NCBI GenBank assembly: GCA_965220855.1
Contig: CBDCQY010000001.1
Coordinates: forward strand, 1,550,001 to 1,614,000
Reading direction: 5' to 3'
Source: Bin95 sp965220855
Lineage (GTDB): Bacteria > Pseudomonadota > Alphaproteobacteria > Bin95
Length of the DNA: 64,000 nt
Positions 40,232 through 47,652 of this stretch are shown in pieces (within the stretch, counting starts at the first letter, position 1; every line of letters starts with the position of its first letter). The translations under genes were made by a program, and so were the position numbers. The notes beneath the pieces are model-generated. The model was not told where the DNA came from and did no database searches. It saw nothing but the letters and a program-made list of their open reading frames with translations.

Positions 40232-40691
40232 GGTCTGTCTCCTTGTCGATGACGATGGGTTGGCGAGCGGCGGGAACCTCTCTCCAGCCCCCCATCCGCT
40301 CGCTTTCTTCAAGCCCTCCTCTACCTCCCCTTGGCCATGACGGCGCGGTCGGGGCAGCGCCGGGCGCGAGAGGAACCCTCCCTCCCGCCTCCAGGGCGCT
40401 TGCCCTGCGCGCGCAACTCCACCTCCGGGGAGCGAGGCAACGGGGATCGGGGCGGAGGACGCGATGTGCGTCGTGGTGTTGACCGGGATGCCGATGCGGC
40501 CGGGCAGCGCGTGGTCGTGGAGTGCGCTGTGCGCCGTGCGGTCTATCCGGCAGCGGTCAGTGCCCCGGCGGCGATCGCATGGCGGCGGTTCGTGCGGCGC
40601 GAGCGAGCACCGCCGACGGCGGGTCGGTTGCGCAGCAAGCGCGCCGGGAGGCAGAGCGCCTCAGGCTGGCGCCGCCAGCCCCGGCGCGGAA
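40232..40691. other. Intergenic stretch upstream of island ssb
   Basis: No convincing gene is visible in these 460 bp. They probably contain the ssb promoter near 40232-40330 and unrecognised degraded sequence. Neither strand shows a conserved motif I recognise. Confidence 0.4.
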
Positions 40692-40830
40692 TCAGAAGTT
40701 GAGCCGCAGGTCCATGCCGATACGGGTGTCGGGCTCGCCGCCGGCGCGCGCGGTCAACAACAGTTGCTGCCTGCGGTCCCCACGCCGGGCCGAGCGACAG
40801 CGAAAGGCCGCGCGCCCGCTATCCGAACCC
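40692..40830 (-). pseudogene. Relic of an autotransporter C-terminus
   Basis: On the minus strand the last codons before a TGA at 40692-40694 read LLTARAGGEPDTRIGMDLRLNF. They match the barrel end of the giant proteins nearby (HRLRLDLRLGF), including the terminal Phe. About 50 bp upstream, in another frame, RGLSLSLGPAWG resembles an earlier barrel strand of the same family. The distance between the two is far too short for a whole barrel, so this is an internally deleted, frameshifted tail. It is different enough from genes A and B to come from a third homologue. Confidence 0.5.
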
Positions 40831-40834
40831 GCCT

Positions 40835-42109
40835 TCAGGTGGCGCAGGCGCGCTCAACATTGTCGCGGTTCTCAATCTGGCGTTCGATTGCCTGGGGCGA
40901 AACGCCGAATTCCGTGGCGATGGCTTCGATATCCCAATTGTCCTCGCGCATGGCGAGCACTTCGGAAACCGGCGCAAGAAATTCTGCCGCAAAGGCCCGG
41001 CTGGCCGCCTGGCGTGCGGCGTCGCGCAGATCGTTGATCACCGACAGGCCCGTGGGCGGATTGACTACCGCATCGCCCAGCGCCCGCCCGAAAGCAAAGA
41101 GTTGCGCACCCGGCGTCACCCTCCGCGCCGCCGGAATGTGGACATGGACGCCATCGGCGTTCGAGCGCACAAGAGCGCGCAAGCCCGGAGTCGGAGCGGA
41201 GACCGGCCGGAAGCTGGGCGCCTCGAGACGGCCGGCCAGAGCCTTCAGGGATTTCAGACGCACCGTCTCACCGACGCCAAGCGCCCGGCGCGCGACCCTG
41301 GCGCAGCGATAGCCTCGCGCCCAGGCCCGCTCGCCACGTCTGATTTCGGTGTGCTCCGGCTTGATATGGCGGTCCCGGATATCTGCTGCGGCCCGTAGCC
41401 GGGATTGGGAGAGGCGCCGATCTTCCGCCTTGCGAATCCAGTCGAGTACCGACGTCGGAGAAGCTGTGCGCAGGCCGGAGAGGAATTCCGCCAACGCCTC
41501 GCCATGGAACAACGTCCCGGCCGCTTCGATGAATGCCGCATCCGCTTCCGCGATATCGTAGGGATCGAGACCCAGCGCCCCGGCAGCCTCGCAAAATGCA
41601 GCCTCGTCCGCATCGCGTCGCGAGGCCGCAACGCGCGCCCAGCGCAATTGCAGACCGGTTTCCCGCATCTTGCACTCGTCAAGTCGCTCCACGACCCGGC
41701 TTACGAAGTCCGAGAGGCCGTCCTCGGCTTTGTTTCGCGCCAGCCATTCCGCTTCCTGACGCGGGAACCAGACGGGAACATCCGTGTAGCGGCAGGGCGC
41801 CGACTCGAACTCGAAGGCGGCGCCGTCAAAACGCAGGCGGACATCCGGGACCAGATATCCGTCGCGCCATTCGATCAGACGGAACTTTTCTTCGCCTCGC
41901 CTGCCGAATATCCGCCACCAGTTGAGCGCAAGCGCCTCTGCGGCGGGATAGGCCGACACGGCGATGGGGCCTTCCAGTTCCCGCCCGTCGCCGAGAACGT
42001 GATCGCAGACATTCTTGTCGTCGACGAAAATGCTCATGTCCGCGACCGTCGCCCGCTCCTCGGGCGCCGCGTTCGTCGCGCCATCCTGCCAGTCGAGCTG
42101 GAATTTCAT
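40835..42109 (-). CDS. Unknown 424-aa protein with ImmA/IrrE-like C-terminus lacking the zinc motif
   Basis: The second gene of a coupled pair. From ATG 42109 it starts MKFQLDWQDGATNAAPEE. The middle (about residues 90-280) has no recognised domain. The C-terminal 130 residues resemble ImmA/IrrE (M78) peptidases in layout: a strand VHVHIPAARR, a helix QLFAFGRALGDAVVN where HExxH would be, then RAFAAEFLAPVSEVLA and a winged-helix-like IEAIATEFGVSPQAIERQIE. The His-Glu...His ligands are absent (RALGD in place of HELGH), so it is probably not a metalloprotease. It overlaps the upstream gene by ATGA, so balanced co-translation is expected. Candidate toxin-antitoxin, regulatory or defence module; nothing proves which. 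Confidence 0.7.
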   Translation of the reverse strand: MKFQLDWQDGATNAAPEERATVADMSIFVDDKNVCDHVLGDGRELEGPIAVSAYPAAEALALNWWRIFGRRGEEKFRLIEWRDGYLVPDVRLRFDGAAFEFESAPCRYTDVPVWFPRQEAEWLARNKAEDGLSDFVSRVVERLDECKMRETGLQLRWARVAASRRDADEAAFCEAAGALGLDPYDIAEADAAFIEAAGTLFHGEALAEFLSGLRTASPTSVLDWIRKAEDRRLSQSRLRAAADIRDRHIKPEHTEIRRGERAWARGYRCARVARRALGVGETVRLKSLKALAGRLEAPSFRPVSAPTPGLRALVRSNADGVHVHIPAARRVTPGAQLFAFGRALGDAVVNPPTGLSVINDLRDAARQAASRAFAAEFLAPVSEVLAMREDNWDIEAIATEFGVSPQAIERQIENRDNVERACAT

Positions 42110-42489
42110 CGCAGGGCCCCGGTTTCGGGCCAGCCCTTGTATTCCCCGGTCGTGCGGTTGACGCAAAGGCCGCGCCACATCTGCCCGCTTTCGTCGCGAT
42201 GCCATATATGCTTGGGAAAATCGCCGTCGCCCTCGACGAACTTGTAGCTGCCCTGTCTGATCGCCGCGCGCACCCACGCCGTCGCGCGTTCCCGATCGGC
42301 CTCCGTCACCAGCGGACAGGGGGTCGTCAACTGCTTTCGGGGTCGCGGACGCCCGCCCTCGGGAAGGCCGCCCCACCACCGCGTTATCTTGTGTTCCGGG
42401 CTTCCGAGATAGGACGCCTTCGCGGCAAGGCCGTCCCGTTCCGGGGCGGGGATGACACGGACTCCAGTCGTTTGCCTTGGCCTTTTCAT
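42106..42489 (-). CDS. Unknown 127-aa protein, first gene of coupled pair
   Basis: An unrecognised basic protein starting MKRPRQTTGVRVIPAPERDG. It contains SPEHKITRWWGGLPEG, a helical ADRERATAWVRAAIRQGSY, and an aromatic C-terminus KHIWHRDESGQMWRGLCVN followed by GEYKGWPETG. The Trp/His-rich end (HIWHRD, MWRG, YKGWP) looks like a compact fold. Its stop overlaps the next gene's start (ATGA), which implies joint function. Codon use matches the host, so transfer is not recent or came from a similar genome. Possible roles include a small toxin or an adaptor for the larger partner. Confidence 0.65.
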   Translation of the reverse strand: MKRPRQTTGVRVIPAPERDGLAAKASYLGSPEHKITRWWGGLPEGGRPRPRKQLTTPCPLVTEADRERATAWVRAAIRQGSYKFVEGDGDFPKHIWHRDESGQMWRGLCVNRTTGEYKGWPETGALR

Positions 42490-42579
42490 CGCCGGAACTT
42501 AGGGCCCACGCTGCCGATCTGCAATCTTCCCGACGCTTCCCTGCGCCCGTGCCGGACCGCTCTGCAATCGCCCAGGGCC

Positions 42580-42651
42580 ATGGTTGCGCGGGTCAAGGCC
42601 GTTGCCTTTCAGGGCATCGAGGTGCTGGAAATCGATGTCCAGGCGACCGCC
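42580..42651 (+). pseudogene. 5' fragment of comM/yifB (Mg-chelatase-like AAA ATPase)
   Basis: From ATG 42580 the frame reads MVARVKAVAFQGIEVLEIDV, the conserved N-terminus of YifB/ComM proteins. After about 24 residues the match ends and the frame becomes Arg-rich until a stop at 42696. ComM normally has about 500 residues. Only the start survives, so the gene was cut here. comM is a known insertion target for genomic islands in other bacteria. Whether an intact copy exists elsewhere in this genome is unknown. Confidence 0.6.
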
Positions 42652-42870
42652 CCGCGGACGCCCGCAGAGAGGCGAAGGCGGAGAGGCCGGCCATGACGGG
42701 GCCATCAATGCGGCAGTGCGGGCGAGAGGCTGTCACGGTCATGGCGCGAAGGCCCCCTTGGTCAAAATCGCTTCTGCGACCGGACCGTAACGACGGTCGG
42801 AACCGCATTCAAGCCGTTGCTCAACAGCCGTTGCTCGACGCAGTTCCAATATCGAGAGAGATTCTGAAGC

Positions 42871-42897
42871 GGGCTGGCAGGACATCGGCGCCAGCCC
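42871..42897 (-). terminator. Stem-loop after the zinc-ribbon gene
   Basis: GGGCTGGC (42871-42878) and GCCAGCCC (42890-42897) form an 8-bp GC stem with an 11-base loop, 13 bp past the minus-strand stop at 42911. No T-run follows. Confidence 0.45.
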
Positions 42898-42910
42898 TCG
42901 GCGGCAAGGG

Positions 42911-43930
42911 TCACTCCCAGCCCGCCAGCGTCGCCAGCGGGCTGGCGTCCCGGACCACCTCCACCTGGCGCCTGTCGAGCTTCTCGAAGGCGATGAAGGC
43001 CGCAACCTCCATCTCGTCGTCGAAGACCGCAAGCGGCTCCTCGGCCCCGACCAGGAACACGGCGAAGCTCGGCGGCCAGGCCGGCATGCCGCGGACATGA
43101 TCGGAGCGCTCGTATGATCGCCGGGCGCACGCATCGCAGCGCGCCGCGCCGTGAGAAGCGGCCCCGCAGTCCGTGCAGCGATCTGCACGGCGCCTGGTCC
43201 AGTAGCGGGCCCGGTTCGCGGCGTTCTTGCGCTCGGAGGACCGACTGTCGGACTGGAGCACCGAACAGGGCGCGCATCTGGCTCCGCCGCCGTCGGTCGG
43301 GGCGCCGCACTTCACGCACAGGCCGGCGGCGCGCCGGGCGGCGTAGAGTTCGCGTGCCACCTCGCGCCGTGCGGCGCGACAGGGCTCGCAGATCGTTCCG
43401 CCCGCGACCGGGGGCCGGCGTCCGCACCTCGTGCAGGCCTTCGCCGCACGGCGGACCGCATGGCGCTTGCGGCTGGCGACGCGGGCCGCCTCGCGCTTGG
43501 CCGCAGCCGGCTTGCCGCCATATTGGAGACCCGCCGCCCTGGCCTCCGCGTAACGGATGCGGTCGGCCGCGCGCCTCTTCGCCGCGCAGGGCTCGCACGC
43601 CCGGCGGCCAGGCGGGACAGGATTGCGCCCGCACTTGCCGCACAACCCCGCCTCGCGCCGCCGCGCGGCCTTCCGGCGCGAGCGCTCGCGCTCATACTCC
43701 CTGGCGCGGTCGGGATCGCGCCGGGGCTGTCCCGCCACACGGAGACGCGCATCGCGCGCCCGTCCGGCAGCCCGGCCCTTCTCCGCGCATGCCTCGCAGA
43801 CAGAACGGTCTGGCGCCGGAGCACGCTTCCCGCACTTCGGACACAAGCCGGCCGCAAGCCGCCCGGCGACCCGCCTGCGATGCCGCTCGCGGTCCTTCCG
43901 CTTCTGCACCTCTGGGTCTCGATACGCCAC
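42911..43930 (-). CDS. Multi-zinc-ribbon protein with five Cys4 modules
   Basis: A 339-residue basic protein of unknown function. Five repeats each place a CxxC...CxxC knuckle after a run of Arg/Ala helix: CPKCGKRAPAPDRSVCEAC, CGKCGRNPVPPGRRACEPC, CTRCGRRPPVAGGTICEPC, CVKCGAPTDGGGARCAPC and CTDCGAASHGAARCDAC. The spacing between pairs is 11, 11, 11, 10 and 9 residues, shrinking toward the C-terminus. Each module should bind one zinc, and the Arg-rich linkers suggest nucleic-acid contact. The last 70 residues lack Cys and form a small alpha/beta tail (FAVFLVGAEEPLAVFDDE, FIAFEKLDRRQVEVV). The start MAYRDPEVQKRKDRERHRRR is itself highly basic. It lies between the integrase group and the coupled pair. 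Confidence 0.75.
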   Translation of the reverse strand: MAYRDPEVQKRKDRERHRRRVAGRLAAGLCPKCGKRAPAPDRSVCEACAEKGRAAGRARDARLRVAGQPRRDPDRAREYERERSRRKAARRREAGLCGKCGRNPVPPGRRACEPCAAKRRAADRIRYAEARAAGLQYGGKPAAAKREAARVASRKRHAVRRAAKACTRCGRRPPVAGGTICEPCRAARREVARELYAARRAAGLCVKCGAPTDGGGARCAPCSVLQSDSRSSERKNAANRARYWTRRRADRCTDCGAASHGAARCDACARRSYERSDHVRGMPAWPPSFAVFLVGAEEPLAVFDDEMEVAAFIAFEKLDRRQVEVVRDASPLATLAGWE

Positions 43931-44015
43931 GGCGCCCCCCTGTCATGTTCGTGTTCCGAACGATGGACGCCCCGGCCGGCGGCGGGCCGGCCGGACGTCC
44001 GGTGGAGAGCGCGGG

Positions 44016-44342
44016 TCAGCCCCGCTGCCGGCGGTCGGCGAATATCCCCAGGCTGCGCCAGCCCCAGAGCTGCACGCCGCAGCTGCGCAGCCTGACCCCG
44101 GTCGCGATGATGATCTCGTCCCTCGCGGGCCGCATGTTCGCGACCGCCTTCAGCGGCAGGACCCTGCCCCGCGCCTTGCGCCGTCCTTTCGGCTTCGCGC
44201 CGTCGGCCTGGACCGGAACGATGTCGCCATTGGCGAGCGAGCGAAAGGTCTCGACGACATACCGGTCGTCCTCAAGACCGCCGCCAACGAAATGGGTGAG
44301 AAAGGTGCGCGCGTCGCCGCGCGGCGCCAGAACCGCCTGCAT
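44016..44342 (-). CDS. Hypothetical island protein (108 aa)
   Basis: An unrecognised protein. From ATG 44342 it reads MQAVLAPRGDARTFLTHFVG, then DDRYVVETFRSLANGDIVPV, a basic KPKGRRKARGR linker, and ends LWGWRSLGIFADRRQRG. An in-frame ATG 21 codons upstream is possible, but AGGGAG lies about 12 bases before 44342. It is downstream of the integrase and upstream of the zinc-ribbon gene on the same strand. Confidence 0.5.
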   Translation of the reverse strand: MQAVLAPRGDARTFLTHFVGGGLEDDRYVVETFRSLANGDIVPVQADGAKPKGRRKARGRVLPLKAVANMRPARDEIIIATGVRLRSCGVQLWGWRSLGIFADRRQRG

Positions 44343-44417
44343 GATGCCGTGCTCCCTGGAGAGGTGAAGAGGAACGGCGGCAGCGGCTCCCTCCGGGAGC
44401 CCCACCCGCCGCCCCGC

Positions 44418-44555
44418 TCACGGCCAGGCCTCTCCTCTCTCGGCGGCGCGCCAGCGGCTCAGTTCGCAGAGGCGATCATCGGCGGCCGCCGCCCAGGCGG
44501 CGGGTGACGAAGGCGGTGCAGGAGGCGGCCCTGTCGTCACCTCACCGGTTGCCAC
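44418..44555 (-). CDS. Possible small protein (45 aa) just behind the integrase
   Basis: GTG at 44555, seven bases after AAGGAT, opens a 45-codon frame (VATGEVTTGPPPAPPSSPAA, then DDRLCELSRWRAAERGEAWP) starting 10 bp after the integrase stop. The ribosome binding site and placement argue for it; composition and size argue weakly against. The Pro/Ala-rich start and charged end give no family. Confidence 0.3.
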   Translation of the reverse strand: MATGEVTTGPPPAPPSSPAAWAAAADDRLCELSRWRAAERGEAWP

Positions 44556-44565
44556 GGGCGATCCT

Positions 44566-45759
44566 TCATGAAGCCGAAGGAGACCGGGTTGCGCTCTGGC
44601 GGTCGAGAATGTCGCCGCCGATGCTCTCCGCGACCCTAGCGGAGGACGCCTTGATCGAATCGCGCGCCAGATGCGCGTAGCGCGCCGTCGTGTCGATCTT
44701 GCCGTGGCCCAGCAGCTTGCCGATCATCGACAGCGACTCCCCGAGCGCCAGCGCGCGAGACGCGAAGCTGTGGCGCAGGTCATGCAGGCGCACGCCGGGG
44801 AGTTCGGCTCTCTCGCGCACCCGGTCCCAATAGTGGTTGAGGTCGGCGAGATGCCTGCCCGCCTTGTAGCCCGGGATGACCCACGGGTTGCCTTCAAGGC
44901 GCGGCAGGTCCGAGAGTATCCGCGCCGCCGTCGGCGACAGCGGCACCAGACGCGCTCCGGTCTTCGAATCCGGCAGCCGGATCTCCCCCGCTTCAAGGTC
45001 CACATCCCGCCACGCCAGCGTCACGATCTCGTTGCGACGGCAGCCGGTCAGCATCAGCAGCCGGATCGCCGCCGCCGGATATATGGGCAGCGAGCCGTCG
45101 GCTTCCATCTCGCTCAGCACATCGCCGAGACGGCGAAACTCCGCATCGGTCAGGAACCGCTCGCGCTTGTTCTCGCGATATTTGCGCACGAACTTGCAGG
45201 GGTTGTTGCCCGTGCGCAGGTTCCACTCCTGCGCCAGACCGAACAGCGTGTTCATGATCTCGAGCACCCGGTTCGCCTGAGAGGGGATGTGGCGAAGCTC
45301 CAGGTGCAGCCGTTCGATATGCTGGCGCTCGACCTCCTCCACCGCCAACTGGCCGCAGGCCGGCAGGATGAAGCGCTCCACCACGCTGCGATAAATGCGC
45401 TGCGTGCTCTGCTTGCAGCGCACGCTGACATGATCCTCCAGATAGCGCCGGGCGAGGTCGGCGACCGTCACCGCCCCCGGCGGCTTGTCTTCCGGGTTCT
45501 GCCCGCTCTTGATGCGCGAGATGATCAGCGCCGCCTCATGGCGCGCGGCGTCGGCGGTGATGACGCCGTGGCGCCCGAGGGTGAACCGCTTGGAACGGCC
45601 GCGGTGGCGGCTCTGCACGACATAGACCTTGGACCCGGAGGGATAGACCCGGACCCCGAAGCCCGGGAGCCGGTCGTCCCAGAACACGGCGTCGCGGTCC
45701 TGGACGGAGAGCGCATCGACGGTGCGCTTGGAGATGGTGCGGTATTTGAGCTTGGCCAT
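44566..45759 (-). CDS. int: Tyrosine recombinase/phage-type integrase
   Basis: A 397-residue site-specific recombinase. The N-terminal part (to about 90) is an arm-binding DUF4102 domain: ISKRTVDALSVQDRDAVFWD, PGFGVRVYPSGSKVYVVQ, FTLGRHG. A SAM-like core-binding domain follows. The catalytic domain has the first Arg in LMLTGCRRNEIVTLAW, a Lys in LPDSKTGARLVPL, the HxxR box in HDLRHSFASRALALG, the second His in LLGHGKIDTTARYAHLA and the nucleophile Tyr in ARYAHL. It is complete and probably active. It marks the island as an integrative element. A copy of the 44-bp motif lies 58 bp upstream of its start. Confidence 0.95.
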   Translation of the reverse strand: MAKLKYRTISKRTVDALSVQDRDAVFWDDRLPGFGVRVYPSGSKVYVVQSRHRGRSKRFTLGRHGVITADAARHEAALIISRIKSGQNPEDKPPGAVTVADLARRYLEDHVSVRCKQSTQRIYRSVVERFILPACGQLAVEEVERQHIERLHLELRHIPSQANRVLEIMNTLFGLAQEWNLRTGNNPCKFVRKYRENKRERFLTDAEFRRLGDVLSEMEADGSLPIYPAAAIRLLMLTGCRRNEIVTLAWRDVDLEAGEIRLPDSKTGARLVPLSPTAARILSDLPRLEGNPWVIPGYKAGRHLADLNHYWDRVRERAELPGVRLHDLRHSFASRALALGESLSMIGKLLGHGKIDTTARYAHLARDSIKASSARVAESIGGDILDRQSATRSPSAS

Positions 45760-45816
45760 GCGGCGCCTCCTTCCGGCTTCGGGAGCCCCCGGTCGGGGCC
45801 GTCCTATGCTCCGTAA

Positions 45817-45860
45817 GCGTAAGCATAGCGCAAGCGACCGGAGTAGAACCCCGGCGCATT
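45817..45860 (-). promoter_or_regulatory. 44-bp upstream motif, copy 3 (before the integrase)
   Basis: Reads GCGTAAGCATAGCGCAAGCG followed by ACCGGAGTAG-AACCCCGGCG-CATT. It aligns without gaps to 13489-13532 and 46137-46180, but unlike those its similarity stops sharply at GCGCATT. It lies 58 bp upstream of the integrase ATG. An isolated short identity beside an integrase gene also fits an attachment site. Confidence 0.5.
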
Positions 45861-46011
45861 GGAAGGCGTCCCTGGCGCGATTGCAAGCCTCTACCGCATC
45901 CCAATATATTACTTATATTCAATCACCTACAGCATATCTGCGGGTTTATGTCAGTCGATGTCGTCCTCTGTCCGTATATGTCTCAAACATCCCAAAATTA
46001 CCATTGATGTT

Positions 46012-46071
46012 GGTCCCGCCGATATCGACGGCGATGCGGCAAGAGGCTCCCAGGCGATGAGATTCATCCAT
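46012..46071 (-). pseudogene. hyuA 5' fragment (20 codons)
   Basis: From ATG 46071 the frame reads MDESHRLGASCRIAVDIGGT, matching MNDSRRLTPSWRIGVDVGGT of the intact hyuA (46 of 60 bases identical). The phosphate-loop glycines are kept. Immediately after GGT the similarity is lost and a stop comes about 18 codons later. Only the start of a second hyuA gene remains, on the side facing the integrase. Confidence 0.75.
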
Positions 46072-46136
46072 AACAGGTTCGTTTCATTGGAGAATTGTTC
46101 GGAGGCGATTTCATGTTTTGACGACATCCAGAATTG

Positions 46137-46180
46137 GCATGCCCATAGCGCAAGCGAATTTGGCTGAACCTAAGCGCATT
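46137..46180 (-). promoter_or_regulatory. 44-bp upstream motif, copy 2 (before hyuA relic)
   Basis: Reads GCATGCCCATAGCGCAAGCG followed by AATTTGGCTG-AACCTAAGCG-CATT, 66 bp ahead of the hyuA relic start, in the same relative place as copy 1. The core AGCGCAAGCG is identical to copy 3. Confidence 0.5.
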
Positions 46181-46446
46181 CGCGCGCGGCCAGCGGCGAG
46201 AAATGCGGCCAGGCGCCTCTCCGATCGATGCCATGATCGGACCGCCGTCGTCGGGCGTCGGCATATTTGTCTGCAACTGAGCAAAGCTCTCTCATAAGGC
46301 GCAGGTTTCCAACTCGGACGACTTTAGCCGCCCATCGGGCCGTCGTCATCCCGTTATCCTGCTTCGGTGATGTATGGGGTTCTGTGTCAGCGGCGGGAGA
46401 GGGTTCCCCCTGTGGTTCGAGAACAGCCACACAGAGGACCATCCCC

Positions 46447-46717
46447 ATGCCAGAGCGCGCTGCGACGATCGAGAGTTTACCGATGGCCTTCGAGGTCGTG
46501 ACAGATGCAGGCCAACGGTCTGGAGTGGGGCGAGGGTTACCGCCCGCTTGGCCGGCATACGCTGACCGAGCTTGGCGATATTGAGTTGCGCGCGCCGCGC
46601 ACCCGGCGCTTCTGCCCGACCGGGGTGTTGCGCCGCTACACCCGGCGCGCGCCCGAGATCGACCGCGCTAACTTGACCGGCTTCGCGCTCGGGCTGTCGA
46701 CTCGCAAGGGAGGTTGA
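46447..46717 (+). pseudogene. IS256 (mutator)-like transposase N-terminal remnant, frameshifted
   Basis: ATG 46447 opens MPERAATIESLPMAFEVV. In another frame from about 46508, GEGYRPLGRHTLTELGDIEL and RAPRTRRF, VLRRYTRRAPEIDRA and FALGLSTRK follow, matching the conserved first half of IS256-type transposases (GYR..., PRxRxGxF, GxSTRxI). The DDE catalytic part is absent. Sequence 46378-46446 may be the remains of the IS end. 46718-46965 holds no recognisable feature. Confidence 0.65.
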
Positions 46718-46965
46718 TAATGTCCCGCGCCCTGGAAGGCGCCGAACCCGCTGACGGGGCCGCATCCTGCGCACCGCCGCCGCCCCCGACCACCCCGTCC
46801 ACCCCATGCTGCTATCTGAAGGCGCTGGCGTTGCAACTGGACTGAGCGCCCGATAGCGTCTCAATGTCCTAACGCCCGCTCGCCGTTCACGACAAGACCG
46901 TATAGAAAATTCCCAGTGCGGGACGTCAGTGTCCTCAGCAGCACCGAAACCGGAAGCGGGAAGCG

Positions 46966-47652
46966 ATGCCCGGCGAGACCCTTCACGATATCCGCGCCTG
47001 CGTCTTCGACGCCTATGGCACGCTGTTCGACTTCAACGCGCCGCTGGCCGCCAGGCGCGAGCGCATCGGCCCCGAGGCGGACCGGCTGTCGGCGCTCTGG
47101 CGCCAGAAGCAGATCGACTACACCTGGCTGCGCTCGCTGATGGGCAAATATGCCGACTTCTGGCGCGTCACCGGCGAGGCGCTCGACTACGCCATGCGCG
47201 CCTGCGACTGCGAGGACCCGACGCTGCGCGCGGAGCTGATGCAGCTCTATCTGGCGCTCGACGCCTTCGCCGACGCCCGGCCCTGCCTGGAGGCGCTCGG
47301 CGCGCGGCGGCTGCGCACCGCCATCCTGTCCAACGGCACGCCGACCATGCTGACCGCCGCCGTCAACGCCAATGCGATGACGCCGCTGCTCGACCGGCTG
47401 CTGTCCGTCGAGGCCTGCGGCGTGTTCAAGCCGCATCCCTCCGCCTACCAGCTGGCCGTCGATGCGCTGGAGGCGCCGCCGGCGCAAATCTGCTTCGTCT
47501 CCGCCAATGGCTGGGATGTGGCCGGCGCGGCGGCCTTCGGCTTCCGCGCGGTGTGGATCGACCGCCAGGGCGCGCCGGCGGAAACGCTGCCCTTCCGCCC
47601 GGTGGCGGAAATCCGGAGCCTCGACGGCCTGCCGGGCCTGCTGGCGTCATGA
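46966..47652 (+). CDS. HAD-type (S)-2-haloacid dehalogenase family protein
   Basis: A 228-residue HAD hydrolase of the haloacid dehalogenase type II group, which replaces halogen by hydroxyl in 2-haloacids. ACVFDAYGTLFDFN carries the nucleophile Asp15, ILSNGTPTML is motif II (about 122), KPHPSAYQLAV has the motif III Lys (about 156), and SANGWDVAGAAAFG is motif IV (about 180). Length and motif order fit exactly. ATGA overlaps the start of the alpha/beta hydrolase gene, so the two are co-translated. The physiological substrate may not be a haloacid. Confidence 0.88.
   Translation: MPGETLHDIRACVFDAYGTLFDFNAPLAARRERIGPEADRLSALWRQKQIDYTWLRSLMGKYADFWRVTGEALDYAMRACDCEDPTLRAELMQLYLALDAFADARPCLEALGARRLRTAILSNGTPTMLTAAVNANAMTPLLDRLLSVEACGVFKPHPSAYQLAVDALEAPPAQICFVSANGWDVAGAAAFGFRAVWIDRQGAPAETLPFRPVAEIRSLDGLPGLLAS

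Larger units (their letters stand above)
42490..42910. other. Intergenic stretch with comM relic and hairpin
   Basis: Contains the comM start relic (42580-42651), a direct repeat GCCGTTGCTC near 42822-42845, and a GGGCTGGC/GCCAGCCC stem (42871-42897) just beyond the zinc-ribbon gene. No intact gene is seen on either strand. Confidence 0.5.
46012..46365 (-). repeat. Copy 2 of the ~360-bp hyuA start/upstream repeat
   Basis: Same orientation and order as 13364-13730: truncated coding start, AT-richer leader, 44-bp motif (46137-46180), TCGCGCGCGGCCAGCGG, GAGCAAAGCTCTCTC and CCCATCGGG. Divergence is spread over the whole length, so the duplication or separate acquisition is old. The stretch 46072-46446 contains no other feature I can support. 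Confidence 0.8.

Noticed and set aside
43114..44507. Several plus-strand open frames of 300-420 codons opposite the zinc-ribbon gene
   Set aside because: Arg/Pro/Ala-rich antisense translations. The minus strand shows the regular Cys modules that cannot arise by chance.
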